A DNA stretch of 60,808 bases from an uncultured Oscillospiraceae bacterium (GCA_900540535.1 UQGM01000009.1:1-60808); one strand, 5' to 3'. Positions 16,917 through 25,820 are shown, counted from the stretch's first letter. Numbers and translations are program-made. The notes: generated by a model not told the origin, from the letters alone.

Positions 16917-17267
16917 ATGGCATCAAAAGAAATTGAGAAATATTTGAATTTGGTTGACGAAAGAGCACAGCTTAAAGTGCTGCCCATAATTGAGTATATT
17001 GAGTCACATTATCCTAAAGCTGTTTTTGATACTGAACATTCAGAAAAAACTAAAATTCCCACCTATCGTTTTGAAGATAATTTTGTAGGCATAGGCTGCC
17101 GAAAGTATTATATTAGTCTCTATTTCAGCAGTGAAAAACCTGTTAAAATTATAGGAAATCTTACTGAAAGAGTAAGATGCAACAAAAATTCCGTCAACAT
17201 AAGCTACTGCGGTGAAACGGATTATGAATCTTTATTCAGAGGTATAGACACAGAGCTTAAAGGCTGA
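16917..17267 (+). CDS. DUF1801-like protein
   Basis: A 116-residue protein resembling the DUF1801/YdhG fold (helical N-terminus, then PTYRFEDNFVGIGCRKYYISLYFSS). The family includes the B. subtilis Fra frataxin-like protein, but function here cannot be assigned. It starts 20 bp after the small cysteine protein with only a weak ribosome-binding site and ends before a shared terminator. Confidence 0.7.
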   Translation: MASKEIEKYLNLVDERAQLKVLPIIEYIESHYPKAVFDTEHSEKTKIPTYRFEDNFVGIGCRKYYISLYFSSEKPVKIIGNLTERVRCNKNSVNISYCGETDYESLFRGIDTELKG

Positions 17268-17298
17268 AATAAATGAATATAAAATAACCACATAAAAA

Positions 17299-17324
17299 AA
17301 TCCGATCTCACCGATCGGATTTTT
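17299..17324. terminator. Bidirectional terminator between DUF1801 gene and dpaB
   Basis: 9-bp stem AATCCGATC/GATCGGATT (17299-17307 with 17313-17321), followed by T on the plus side and preceded by seven A, so it can serve both convergent genes. Confidence 0.85.
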
Positions 17325-17339
17325 GCTTTATTTCTCAGT

Positions 17340-17912
17340 TTACAAAAGTATTGGCTGAAGCTGCTGACCCTTTACAGCGGCTTCTATTGCGTTTGCGGTA
17401 AGTGAAAAATCCGCCACAATGGAATTGGGCTTTTTCACATAATCATCCTGACGCATTGGGACAAAAAATACATTCTTATAATTCATAAGCTGACCTATGT
17501 TTTTCGCTGCTGCGCCTAAGGCATCGTTTGTGGAAACTGCTATAAGCAGCGGTCTGCCGTTACGCAGATGAGCCTTTGCAGCAAGGGTTACGGTGGTATC
17601 AGTTATTCCGTTTGCAAGCTTTCCGAGAGTGTTGCCGGTACAGGGTTCAATGAGAAGTATATCAAGAAGCTTTTTGGGGCCTATGGGCTCCGCCTCGGTT
17701 ATGCCGGTTATTATCTTTTTTCCGCATATGGTTTCTATTCTGCCACGGAAATCCTGAGCGTCACCAAACCTTGTATCTGTGGAATATGCATTTTCGCTCA
17801 TTATAGGTATTACATCAAATCCTGATTTCACAAGATTTTCTATCTGTCCAATTGCCTTTGCAAAGGTGCAGAAAGATCCGCACAATGCAAAGCCAACTTT
17901 TAATTTCTCCAT
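17340..17912 (-). CDS. dpaB: Dipicolinate synthase subunit B
   Basis: Flavoprotein-fold subunit (190 residues) of dipicolinate synthase, which makes the spore-core compound dipicolinic acid from dihydrodipicolinate in the mother cell. It shows the N-terminal VGFALCGSFCTFAKAI, the central LIEPCTGNTLGKLANGITDTT and LLIAVSTNDALG motifs. Its ATG overlaps the dpaA stop by one base. Confidence 0.95.
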   Translation of the reverse strand: MEKLKVGFALCGSFCTFAKAIGQIENLVKSGFDVIPIMSENAYSTDTRFGDAQDFRGRIETICGKKIITGITEAEPIGPKKLLDILLIEPCTGNTLGKLANGITDTTVTLAAKAHLRNGRPLLIAVSTNDALGAAAKNIGQLMNYKNVFFVPMRQDDYVKKPNSIVADFSLTANAIEAAVKGQQLQPILL

Positions 17913-18769
17913 CAGCTATCCTCCTTTACGGTATTTATTATGGTTTTTGCTATTATTTCTCCTGCGCTTTCAGGGGCAAACTTTCCGGGAAGTCCCGAAG
18001 CGAGTATAACATTTACTCCGACTGCACGTGCTTTTTCAAGATCTGTACCGTAAGGAGCAGACGCCGCTTCCGCATAGAGACACCCTTTAAGCTGTTTAAG
18101 ATGTTTTTCACTTAAAATCTCAGCAGGAACAGTATTTACTGCCATTCTGATTTTTTCGGAAATGTCAAAATCATCCGATACGTTAACTGTCTTGAAACCT
18201 CTTTTTTCAACCTCAGCTAAAACAGATGCTCTTCGTGCACCTATTATCACATCTGCTCCCATGGCTTTGAACAGCTCTCCAATAGCTTTACCTGTTCTGC
18301 CGAAACCGAAAACGACAACCGTCGCTCCGTTTACTGTAACCGGAAGCTCTCTCAGAGCTATTTCGGCAATACCCTCAGCTGTGGGAACTGCGTTCAAAAG
18401 CTGAAAATCTTCACGGGAATAGCAGTCATAAATTTTATTTTCGGAGAAAAGCTTTTTGATATCATCAGACATTTTGCCGCCGAAAACGCTATTTCCCTTT
18501 CCGATGAATTCCGAAAGGGATTTTATGCTTATTTTATTCTCCGAAAAAGGTGCATTTATATTTTCGCCGTCCCGTGTAAGGGGAAGCGGAAGCACAACGG
18601 CATCGTAAAGATAAGCATTTTCTGCACTTTCAGCTTTATATGGAACAGCTCCGTCATATTTTTCAAAACCTGCCGCCGCTGTTTCATATCCCATTTTTTT
18701 CAGCTTGTCTGCTGCATAAAGCTGTCTTTCATCGCCGCCTGCAAAAAGAAAACTTCTGATTTTCTCCAT
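17912..18769 (-). CDS. dpaA: Dipicolinate synthase subunit A
   Basis: NAD(P)-binding subunit that works with DpaB. The Rossmann motif reads VVVFGFGRTGKAIGELFKAM near residue 150. The ATG at 18769 (MEKIRSFLFAGGDERQLYAA) is preferred over the upstream 18823 reading because GGAGG precedes it. Together with yqfCD and ylbJ it argues that this organism makes endospores with dipicolinate. Confidence 0.95.
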   Translation of the reverse strand: MEKIRSFLFAGGDERQLYAADKLKKMGYETAAAGFEKYDGAVPYKAESAENAYLYDAVVLPLPLTRDGENINAPFSENKISIKSLSEFIGKGNSVFGGKMSDDIKKLFSENKIYDCYSREDFQLLNAVPTAEGIAEIALRELPVTVNGATVVVFGFGRTGKAIGELFKAMGADVIIGARRASVLAEVEKRGFKTVNVSDDFDISEKIRMAVNTVPAEILSEKHLKQLKGCLYAEAASAPYGTDLEKARAVGVNVILASGLPGKFAPESAGEIIAKTIINTVKEDS

Positions 18770-18906
18770 AAAACAATTCCTCCAGACAATCCCCAAAATC
18801 TCTTTGACAAAAACAGTTCCCATTAAACAGGGTCATTATCATAATATGGAAATCATCGCTCAAAGTGCATGATTTTAATTTTATTCATTCAATTCTCAAA
18901 AAGCTG

Positions 18907-18935
18907 TTTATTTATTTAGTGTTTTGCAATATAAT
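18907..18935 (+). promoter_or_regulatory. Possible murC promoter
   Basis: A perfect TATAAT (18930-18935) 30 bp upstream of murC with only a poor -35 (TTTATT). Confidence 0.35.
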
Positions 18936-18964
18936 GTATGTATTAAGAAGAAGAGGTGACAGCT

Positions 18965-20344
18965 TTGTACGATATAGATAATCTACTTAAATCTGTAAAA
19001 AGAGTTCATTTTATAGGTATCGGCGGTTCCGGAATGTGCCCCCTTGCTGAAATTCTTATTTCTGAGGGATACAAAATTTCCGGTTCGGACAACAACGAAA
19101 GCGACAATCTCGTAAAGCTGCGTTCATTGGGTGTTCCCGTACACATGGGACAAAAGGCAGAAAACATCAAAGGCGCTGAAATGATTGTATATACTGCGGC
19201 GCTTCTCCCTGACAATCCTGAGCTTGTAGCGGCTAAGGAAAGCGGAATCCCCACATTTGAACGTTCAAAGCTTTTCGGAGCAATCAGCCGACTTTATCCC
19301 GACTGCATAGGCGTTTGCGGTACTCACGGAAAAACCACCGTTACTTCAATGCTCACTCAAATTTACATCACCTGCGGAAAAGATCCGTCAGCAGTTATAG
19401 GCGGAACCCTTCCCCTTATCGGCAGCCACGGAAGAGTTGGTAAAAGCGATACTCTTATCTGCGAAGCATGTGAGTTTGTTGATACATTCCTCGACCTTTC
19501 ACCTGACACTGCAGTTATACTGAACATCGACGAAGATCATCTTGATTACTTCAAGACTCTTGATAATCTTATTCTTTCTTTCCACAAGTTCGCTTCCATG
19601 GCAACAAAGGCGGTCATATATAACGGCGATGATGCAAACACACTCAAGGCTGTTAAGGACTGCGGAGAAAAGGATAAAATAACATTCGGTTTTGAAAAGA
19701 CCAACGACTTCTATCCTGAGAATATCACAATGACAAGAGGAGCTTTCCCGAAGTTCACCGCAATGCATAAGGACGAAGTTTTAGGCGAGGTTCAGCTTGG
19801 AGTTCCGGGTACACACAATGTTCTTAACGCTCTTGCTGCAATCGCTGTTTCCGTTTACGGCGGAATTGAGGCAAAGGAAGCTATAAAGGCAATTGAGCAG
19901 TTCAGAGGAGCCGGCAGAAGATTTGAATTCCTTGCAGAAGAAAAAGGCATTACAATTGCCGATGACTATGCACATCATCCCGCAGAGCTTAAAGTAACCC
20001 TTGAAGCTGCCATGGCAATGGATTTCAATGAAGTCTGGGCAGTATTCCAGCCCTTCACCTATTCGAGAACCTATACTTTGATGGACGACTTTGCAGAGGT
20101 TCTTAAAATCCCCCAGCACACTGTTATGACGGAGATAATGGGCTCCCGTGAAAGGAACACATACAACGTATACACCTCTCAGCTGGCAGAAAAAATTCCC
20201 GGCAGCGTATGGTTCAACACCTTTGAAGAAGTTGCGGACTATGTTGTAAGCCATGCAAAGCCCGGAGATCTTGTAATCACTCTCGGCTGCGGAGATATTT
20301 ACAAAGCGGCAAAGATGATGATTAAAAAGCTAAGGGAAAACTAA
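18965..20344 (+). CDS. murC: UDP-N-acetylmuramate--L-alanine ligase MurC
   Basis: Adds L-alanine to UDP-MurNAc in the cytoplasmic phase of peptidoglycan synthesis. It shows HFIGIGGSGMCPLAEIL, the ATP loop GVCGTHGKTTVTSM (~residue 112) and IADDYAHHPAELKVTLEA. The TTG at 18965 has AGAGGTGA in the right place; a GTG at 18956 lies inside that site and would add three residues. It stands alone, outside a mur-fts cluster. Confidence 0.96.
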   Translation: MYDIDNLLKSVKRVHFIGIGGSGMCPLAEILISEGYKISGSDNNESDNLVKLRSLGVPVHMGQKAENIKGAEMIVYTAALLPDNPELVAAKESGIPTFERSKLFGAISRLYPDCIGVCGTHGKTTVTSMLTQIYITCGKDPSAVIGGTLPLIGSHGRVGKSDTLICEACEFVDTFLDLSPDTAVILNIDEDHLDYFKTLDNLILSFHKFASMATKAVIYNGDDANTLKAVKDCGEKDKITFGFEKTNDFYPENITMTRGAFPKFTAMHKDEVLGEVQLGVPGTHNVLNALAAIAVSVYGGIEAKEAIKAIEQFRGAGRRFEFLAEEKGITIADDYAHHPAELKVTLEAAMAMDFNEVWAVFQPFTYSRTYTLMDDFAEVLKIPQHTVMTEIMGSRERNTYNVYTSQLAEKIPGSVWFNTFEEVADYVVSHAKPGDLVITLGCGDIYKAAKMMIKKLREN

Positions 20345-20359
20345 AGAGTAAAAATTAAC

Positions 20360-20386
20360 GGGACAGTAAAAACTGTCCCTTTTTTG
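20360..20386 (+). terminator. Intrinsic terminator of murC
   Basis: 8-bp stem GGGACAGT/ACTGTCCC (20360-20367 with 20372-20379), 4-nt loop and six T. Confidence 0.9.
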
Positions 20387-20402
20387 TTATTATTCAATTC
20401 AA

Positions 20403-21239
20403 TTATTCAGCTGCTGCGGTGCTCGTCTCGGATGAAGCAGCTGTATCGCCTGCCGCTGTATCAGCGGGCTCTGAGAAAGGCTCAGAATAAGTTTCAGAGG
20501 GCTCTGCTTCCTGTGTAGTATCGGGAGGAGTTGTTGTAGTGGGAGCTGATTCTGTTTCCGGAGCATTAGTAGATCTGATTGCGCTTACATAGTATCCGTC
20601 AGCACTTTCACGAAGTACGACAGTTACATATTTATCAGGCTCCGGCTCAACCATATCGCCGTTTTCTGCCTGTGCCCACTGGCTGCTGCCAAGGTAACCT
20701 ACAAGCAGCTCAACTGTATTGCCTTTCTTTGAAATCTCAAATACTCGGGGAGTGTAAATAGGCTCAACACCGGTAATAGGTACAATATAAGCCTGCTTTG
20801 CACTGTCATAGCTGAATTCATAACCAAGACCTGTTACGCTTCTGTGCTCCGGCTTTGCTTCAGGACCGAAAAGCTTTGAGAAATACTTTTCAACGTCTGT
20901 CTGAGGAATGGAAAGATTTCCGTCATCGGTAGCGTAAACGGAAGTATCAAGATCACTTTTAAGAAGCGCCCATATTGCAGCATTGATAAGCTGTTCCTGA
21001 TTTCCCTTTGTAACGTCGTCAAATGGATCAGGGTCAAACATTATAACAGGTGTTATGAAAGACTCATACTCAGACTTTTTAGCAGACTGATCTGTAAGCT
21101 TTCCTACACCGAAAATTATACCGGCTATAACCGCTGCAAGACCTATAACCGCAAATATTATAACGACAATTCCAACGGGCATTGCCGCTTTGTTTCGCCT
21201 GTGTTTTCTTGCTGAAACAGTTTTCTTTGCTTTTTCCAT
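20403..21239 (-). CDS. Membrane-anchored hypothetical protein with Thr/Ser/Glu-rich tail
   Basis: Not assigned to a known function. The 278-residue protein starts at the ATG at 21239 (CAGGAG upstream). It has a basic cytoplasmic start (KKTVSARKHRRNKAA), one membrane helix (residues ~20-45), an extracytoplasmic domain (residues 60-205) rich in aromatic residues, and a low-complexity tail of T, E, P, A and S. It is convergent with murC and lies 29 bp after proA, so it may be the last gene of proBA. A lipid- or wall-associated role is possible but unproven. Confidence 0.7.
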   Translation of the reverse strand: MEKAKKTVSARKHRRNKAAMPVGIVVIIFAVIGLAAVIAGIIFGVGKLTDQSAKKSEYESFITPVIMFDPDPFDDVTKGNQEQLINAAIWALLKSDLDTSVYATDDGNLSIPQTDVEKYFSKLFGPEAKPEHRSVTGLGYEFSYDSAKQAYIVPITGVEPIYTPRVFEISKKGNTVELLVGYLGSSQWAQAENGDMVEPEPDKYVTVVLRESADGYYVSAIRSTNAPETESAPTTTTPPDTTQEAEPSETYSEPFSEPADTAAGDTAASSETSTAAAE

Positions 21240-21268
21240 AAATAGCTCCTGTTCTGCCATAAAGGCTG

Positions 21269-22513
21269 TCAGCGAATTTGTCCGCTGCCGCTGATTATAT
21301 ATTTCTGGCTTGTAAGCTCGCTTAAACCGAGAGGACCTCTGGCATGAAGCTTCTGAGTGGAAATTCCGATTTCCGCACCGAAGCCGAATTCTCCGCCGTC
21401 GGTAAATCTCGTTGAAGCATTTACATATACTGCCGCAGAATCAACCTGCTGCTGGAACTTCATAGCCGAAGCAAAGTCGCAGGTTATAATGCTTTCACTG
21501 TGACCTGTAGAATAACGGTTAATGTGCTCAATTGCCTCTTCCACGCTGTCAACGGTTTTTACTGAGATTATGTAGTCAAGGTATTCCTTGCCCCAATCCT
21601 CATCTGTTGCAGGGATAATACCCTCAACTGTAGCGGCTGCTCTTTCGTCGCCTCTTATTTCAACATTCTTCTCCCTGAGCTTTTCGCATACCAAGGGGAG
21701 CACTCTCTCGAGAGCAGCAGAATGTATAACAAGACTTTCGCAGGCATTGCACACTGAGGGACGTGATGTCTTTGCGTTAAAGACTATATCCGCTGCCATC
21801 TGAGCATCGGCTGTTTCATCAATATAGATGTGGCAGTTGCCGGCTCCTGTTTCAATTACAGGTACACTGGAATTTTCAACAACGCTTTTAATAAGTCCGG
21901 CGCCGCCTCTGGGAATAAGCACATCTATATATCCGTTAAGCCTCATAAGCTCTTTTGCGCTGTCCCTTGAGGTATCCTCTACAAAGCAGATTACATCTTC
22001 GGGAAGTCCCGCTTTTTTGACTGCCTCACGCATTACGCCCGCAATGGCAAGGTTTGAATTAATTGCCTCTTTGCCGCCACGGAGAATAACCGCATTTCCG
22101 CTTTTAATGCACAGAGCAGCGGCATCTGCCGTAACATTGGGTCTTGCCTCATAAATAACCCCTATAACTCCCAGGGGAACGCTTATCTTTTCAATTCTCA
22201 GACCATTGGGTCTTGTAGTTCCTCCGACAGCTCTGCCGATAGGATCTGAAAGTGCGGCTATATCTTCCGCTCCCTTTGCCATTCCTTCAATTCTGCCGCT
22301 GTCAAGGCTAAGTCTGTCAATAAGTGAAGGGGTAAGTCCGTTTTCCTTTCCCTTTTCAACATCTATGCGGTTTGCCTCTATTATTTTTTCTGAATTTTCT
22401 CTGAGAGCTTTGGCGATTTCATAAAGCGCTTTGTTCCTTGTTTCTCCCGAGGAGCTTGCAAGAACACTTTTGGCTTTCTTTGCCTTTTCTCCAAGTGCGG
22501 AAATATATGACAT
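21269..22513 (-). CDS. proA: Gamma-glutamyl phosphate reductase ProA
   Basis: Second proline-synthesis enzyme: reduces glutamyl-5-phosphate to glutamate semialdehyde with NADPH. The 414-residue protein has the aldehyde-dehydrogenase fold and catalytic cysteine in TSRPSVCNACESLV. Start at 22513 follows GGGAGG; the longer 22558 reading lacks a site and overlaps proB. It begins 2 bp after the proB stop. Confidence 0.97.
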   Translation of the reverse strand: MSYISALGEKAKKAKSVLASSSGETRNKALYEIAKALRENSEKIIEANRIDVEKGKENGLTPSLIDRLSLDSGRIEGMAKGAEDIAALSDPIGRAVGGTTRPNGLRIEKISVPLGVIGVIYEARPNVTADAAALCIKSGNAVILRGGKEAINSNLAIAGVMREAVKKAGLPEDVICFVEDTSRDSAKELMRLNGYIDVLIPRGGAGLIKSVVENSSVPVIETGAGNCHIYIDETADAQMAADIVFNAKTSRPSVCNACESLVIHSAALERVLPLVCEKLREKNVEIRGDERAAATVEGIIPATDEDWGKEYLDYIISVKTVDSVEEAIEHINRYSTGHSESIITCDFASAMKFQQQVDSAAVYVNASTRFTDGGEFGFGAEIGISTQKLHARGPLGLSELTSQKYIISGSGQIR

Positions 22514-22514
22514 T

Positions 22515-23303
22515 TTATTTCCTCCCTTTAAATATCGTTCCTGTCTGACGGCCCTCAATAAGCTTATATATATCCTGAGGGTGTGAACCGTTCATAACAA
22601 CGGTGTCTATACCGTGTCTAGCAGCTATCTGCGCAGCTTTAAGCTTTGTAACCATACCGCCGGTTCCTCGCTTACTGCCTGCCCCTCCCGCAAGAGCTAT
22701 TACCTTTTCGTCGATTTTATCAACAACAGGTATAAGTCTTGCATCCGGGTCGGTATGCGGGTCGCTGCTGAAAAGTCCGTCAATATCGCTTAAAATTATC
22801 AGCGCATCAGCTTCTACAAGAGCTGCAACTGTTGCAGAAAGACTGTCATTGTCACCGTAAACAATCTCTTCTACTGCAACGCTGTCGTTCTCATTTACAA
22901 TGGGAACAGCTCCGTATTCAAAAAGATGCTTGAATGTATTTGAAAGATTTTCTCTTCTTTCCTCGTCCTCAAAGTCGCTTCTCGTTACAAGAAGCTGAGC
23001 TATTGTGTGACCGTATTCACTGAAAAACTTATCGTACATGAACATCAGCTCACACTGTCCCACAGCCGCAGCAGCCTGTCTGCCGGGAGTATCATGTGGT
23101 CGCTCTTTAAGTCCCAGCTTACCGACTCCTACGCCGATAGCTCCGGAGGTTACAAGCACAACCTCTATTCCGGAATTTACCAGATCTGAAAGAACACTTG
23201 CAAGCTTTGCCATTCTTCTGATGTTTGTTTTTCCTGTTTCATATGTAAGGGTGGAAGTACCAACCTTTACTACAATTCGTTTTAAATTCTTTAATACAGC
23301 CAT
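22515..23303 (-). CDS. proB: Glutamate 5-kinase ProB (short form without PUA domain)
   Basis: Phosphorylates glutamate, the first committed proline step, usually feedback-inhibited by proline. The amino-acid-kinase domain is complete (VVKVGTSTLT, VTSGAIGVGVGKLG, GTGGMVTKLKAAQIA). At 262 residues it ends where longer homologues add a C-terminal PUA domain; short forms are common in Clostridia. Start at 23303 has GAGGAAG. Confidence 0.96.
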   Translation of the reverse strand: MAVLKNLKRIVVKVGTSTLTYETGKTNIRRMAKLASVLSDLVNSGIEVVLVTSGAIGVGVGKLGLKERPHDTPGRQAAAAVGQCELMFMYDKFFSEYGHTIAQLLVTRSDFEDEERRENLSNTFKHLFEYGAVPIVNENDSVAVEEIVYGDNDSLSATVAALVEADALIILSDIDGLFSSDPHTDPDARLIPVVDKIDEKVIALAGGAGSKRGTGGMVTKLKAAQIAARHGIDTVVMNGSHPQDIYKLIEGRQTGTIFKGRK

Positions 23304-23320
23304 ACTCTTCCTCATTATCC

Positions 23321-23336
23321 GGCGGAATCCTCCGCC
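23321..23336 (-). promoter_or_regulatory. Short GC-rich hairpin in the proB leader
   Basis: GGCGGA/TCCGCC stem (6 bp, 4-nt loop) between the promoter and the proB ribosome-binding site. It lacks a T-tract; a role in mRNA stability or translation is only a guess. Confidence 0.4.
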
Positions 23337-23350
23337 TGATTTACTTTAAA

Positions 23351-23379
23351 ATTATACCACAAAACATTCCCCATTGTAT
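23351..23379 (-). promoter_or_regulatory. Probable proBA promoter
   Basis: Minus-strand TATAAT (23351-23356) with a weak -35 ATACAA (23374-23379), 17-bp spacer, about 50 bp before proB. Confidence 0.5.
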
Positions 23380-23412
23380 AGCGGAAAAAATAAATTTAAA
23401 TAAAAGAATACA

Positions 23413-23438
23413 GCCCGCTGCAATTAAAAACAGCGGGC
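23413..23438 (-). terminator. Probable terminator of ptsH
   Basis: 8-bp GC-rich stem GCCCGCTG/CAGCGGGC with a 10-nt loop, 32 bp beyond the ptsH stop; the T-run after it is interrupted. Confidence 0.65.
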
Positions 23439-23469
23439 ATTATTCTTAAAAGTATTCTGTTTAAATAAA

Positions 23470-23733
23470 TTACTCAGCAAAACCTGACTCAACAAGCTTT
23501 ACAAGAGCGTCCACAGCCTCTTCCTCATCGGAACCGCCTGCGATAATGCGAATCTGTGTGCCGCCCATAATACCAAGTGAAAGCACACCGAGAAGACTCT
23601 TTGCGTTTACACGGCGCTCCTCTTTCTCAACCCAAATTGAAGACTTGAATTCATTTGCCTTCTGTATAAAAAAGGTAGCAGGACGAGCATGTAAACCAAC
23701 CTTATTCTGAACAGTTACATCTTTTACGTACAT
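23470..23733 (-). CDS. ptsH: Phosphocarrier protein HPr
   Basis: Carries phosphate from enzyme I to sugar-specific PTS enzymes. The 87-residue protein has the phosphorylated His15 (GLHARPA) and the regulatory Ser46 in NAKSLLGVLSLG, the HPrK/P site of Firmicutes, so it is HPr and not Crh, which lacks His15. It stands alone without ptsI. Start MYVKDV at 23733 fits the family; a GTG at 23739 is possible. Confidence 0.95.
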   Translation of the reverse strand: MYVKDVTVQNKVGLHARPATFFIQKANEFKSSIWVEKEERRVNAKSLLGVLSLGIMGGTQIRIIAGGSDEEEAVDALVKLVESGFAE

Positions 23734-23787
23734 AGTCACATTACTCCTACAAAATAAATTTACTTTTAGTTTTTTTCGCTGTTACAT

Positions 23788-23815
23788 ATTATAGCACAAA
23801 ACTCTATCTCGTCAA
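23788..23815 (-). promoter_or_regulatory. Sigma-A promoter of ptsH
   Basis: Minus-strand TTGACG (23810-23815), 16-bp spacer, TATAAT (23788-23793). Confidence 0.8.
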
Positions 23816-23893
23816 TCAAAATCCGCCGACTTATTCCCGTTTTTCCAATAATTCGGCCTGTCTGCTAAACAAAACTACTTTAAAAACGTTTGG

Positions 23894-23930
23894 TTTGTAC
23901 ATTTTGTCCATGATTTTTTGTACATTTTGT
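23894..23930. repeat. 14-bp direct repeat upstream of the ptsH promoter
   Basis: TTTGTACATTTTGT occurs at 23894-23907 and again at 23917-23930, 23 bp apart start to start, about two helical turns. It lies about 80 bp upstream of the ptsH promoter and after the deacetylase gene. Confidence 0.7.
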
Positions 23931-23976
23931 TTATATAAATTTGAGAAATTGGATGTATATTGACGTTTTACGCCGT

Positions 23977-25008
23977 TTAATTAGCTATTTTGTGGTGAAC
24001 GGGTGTAACCTTTTCAGTCAAAACACCAAAGGAGTAACCCTTTGATTTGAAGTACTCTATAATCTGAGGCAGCGCCTGCGGAGTTGTGGACTTATTTCCG
24101 GCATCATGCATAAGTACAACTACCCTTTTGCTTCCGGGATTACTTGACTTTATGTTAGCCACAAGCTTTGATACAGGAACATTATTTCCCGCTGCATCTC
24201 CGCTGTCGCAGTTCCAGTCAAAATACTCATATCCCATATTATGCATTCTGCGAGCGGCTGTACTTATTATTCCTCGGCAATATTTTCGGCTTACGGTATT
24301 GCTGCTGCCGCCGGGAAAACGTATTATTTTACTTTCCACGCCTGTCTGATCCTTGACTATCTTTGATATTTTTGCAAGGTCATTGAAATATGCACTTTCA
24401 GATGAATAAATGTTCTTGTAATCATGGGTAGCGGAATGAAGTCCTATTGCATGACCTCCGTTTACAATATCTTTCATGTACTTATTGTAGCCTTTTCCGT
24501 CAATTACAAAAAATGTCGCCTTTACCCCATACTGCTTTAAAACTTCAAGTACCTTGGGGGTATTTTTTGACGGGCCGTCATCGAAAGTGAGATATACGGT
24601 TTTGTCGGAGGAACCACCGTCTTCCGGAACAATTGGCTGAGGGCTGGGAGTCGGCTTTGTTTCATCACTTTTTTCTGTGTTCCCGGATGCACTCTCTTTT
24701 TTCTTTTTCATCTCTTTAAGGCTATGGTTTTCGCTTTCGAGCTCTTCCAGCTTTTTCTTATCTTCGCTGTTTTCTTTTTCCAGCTCATTAAGTCTGCTCT
24801 CAAGCTCTTCTATTTCCTTTTGATATTTTTCCTTATCTCCGCTCCCTTTTTCTTCCAGTTCCGACGCAGATTTATGTATTTTATTAAGCTCCTCATTAAG
24901 ATTAGACTTATCTATATAAAGCTTTATTCCGACTGCCGAAAGGACAAGTATTATAACAAGACCTACTGCCGTGAGTCTGCGTAATTTTCTTGCGTAAATG
25001 GATTTCAT
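23977..25008 (-). CDS. Membrane-anchored polysaccharide deacetylase with coiled-coil stalk
   Basis: Carbohydrate esterase 4 (NodB) enzyme, probably deacetylating cell-wall or surface glycans outside the membrane. The 343-residue protein has an N-terminal membrane helix (residues ~12-32), a Lys/Glu coiled coil (residues ~33-108), a Ser/Thr/Pro linker and a NodB domain with TFDDGPS (~143), the metal-binding GLHSATHDY and the RFPGGSSN motif. Start follows AGGAG. It is transcribed alone. PdaA-like spore-cortex or general peptidoglycan deacetylase roles are both possible. Confidence 0.92.
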   Translation of the reverse strand: MKSIYARKLRRLTAVGLVIILVLSAVGIKLYIDKSNLNEELNKIHKSASELEEKGSGDKEKYQKEIEELESRLNELEKENSEDKKKLEELESENHSLKEMKKKKESASGNTEKSDETKPTPSPQPIVPEDGGSSDKTVYLTFDDGPSKNTPKVLEVLKQYGVKATFFVIDGKGYNKYMKDIVNGGHAIGLHSATHDYKNIYSSESAYFNDLAKISKIVKDQTGVESKIIRFPGGSSNTVSRKYCRGIISTAARRMHNMGYEYFDWNCDSGDAAGNNVPVSKLVANIKSSNPGSKRVVVLMHDAGNKSTTPQALPQIIEYFKSKGYSFGVLTEKVTPVHHKIAN

Positions 25009-25159
25009 ACTGCATCACTCTCCTAAAGGTTTTCTTTGCAATATTCTACCACTTTCGACAGGAAATTTGGGTTACAATATTGATACAATTTATTACAACA
25101 AGTTACAGTATTTTTGCTTTCACATCACGGAAATTTCCCACAGTGAAAATAGCACAGGA

Positions 25160-25202
25160 AAAACAAAAATGCCTGCAATGGATTCACTCCAAAAGCAGGC
25201 AT
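25160..25202 (-). terminator. Second terminator downstream of mazF
   Basis: 8-bp stem ATGCCTGC/GCAGGCAT (25169-25176 with 25195-25202), an inner TGGA/TCCA pair, then TTTTTGTTTTT in the minus direction. Confidence 0.75.
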
Positions 25203-25261
25203 CAGCTTTAAAAAATATTAAATTTCCGGTGAGTTTTCTTTGTGGCTAAGTCTATAGCGGA

Positions 25262-25290
25262 TTAAAAGGAGAATATCCGCCTTATTCTCC
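25262..25290 (-). terminator. First terminator downstream of mazF
   Basis: 8-bp stem GGAGAATA/TATTCTCC (25268-25275 with 25283-25290), 7-nt loop and TTTT in the minus direction, 23 bp after the mazF stop. Confidence 0.8.
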
Positions 25291-25312
25291 GATTCTGAGA
25301 ACACATAAAGGT

Positions 25313-25666
25313 TTATGTATTCTCTCCCAAACCGAAGCTCACAGACAAAGCCTTATTTACACGAAGCATATCTTCACTGTCAAGATTTCCCATCTTCTCT
25401 TTAAGTCTTCTTTTATCGAGAGTACGAACCTGCTCAAGAAGCACTATGGAATCACGGGCAAGTCCACATTCATCAGCGTGTACCTGAATATGAGTAGGAA
25501 GATTTGTCTTATATTTCTGGCTTGTTATAGCCGCAGCTATAACTGTCGGACTGAACTTATTCCCAACGTCGTTCTGAACAATCAGCACCGGACGCAATCC
25601 GCCCTGTTCAGAACCCACAACGGGACTTAAATCAGCATAGTATATATCTCCCCTTTTGACTGTCAT
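25313..25666 (-). CDS. mazF: MazF/PemK-family mRNA endoribonuclease (EndoA/NdoA type)
   Basis: Sequence-specific RNase toxin of a type II toxin-antitoxin family. The 117-residue protein starts MTVKRGDIYYADLSPVVGSE and keeps the GGLRPVLIVQND strand and the LPTHIQV and LLEQVRTLDKRRL segments typical of Firmicute chromosomal EndoA. In Bacillus the antitoxin EndoAI (and alr) sit just upstream. Here the 154 bp upstream contain no antitoxin ORF, and the next gene is a lipoprotein. Confidence 0.95.
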   Translation of the reverse strand: MTVKRGDIYYADLSPVVGSEQGGLRPVLIVQNDVGNKFSPTVIAAAITSQKYKTNLPTHIQVHADECGLARDSIVLLEQVRTLDKRRLKEKMGNLDSEDMLRVNKALSVSFGLGENT

Positions 25667-25820
25667 TTAAAATCACTCTCCGAAGTTATAAGTTTCAGCA
25701 CTTTTATTTTGTGCAGCTATGGCTCCGGTTAATCAAAAAATTTTAATTTTCGGGGAGAAAACATAAACAAAAAACAGAGCCTGTTTCATTATATGTTTTT
25801 TAATCGAAGAGTGATAAAAG

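Larger units (their letters stand above)
25009..25312. other. Gene-free stretch between deacetylase start and mazF end
   Basis: Holds the upstream region of the deacetylase gene and two tandem minus-strand terminators described separately; no ORF of note. Confidence 0.6.

Noticed and set aside
25667..25820. Hidden antitoxin gene upstream of mazF
   Set aside because: All frames in this 154-bp gap are short or interrupted and no ribbon-helix-helix pattern is visible.
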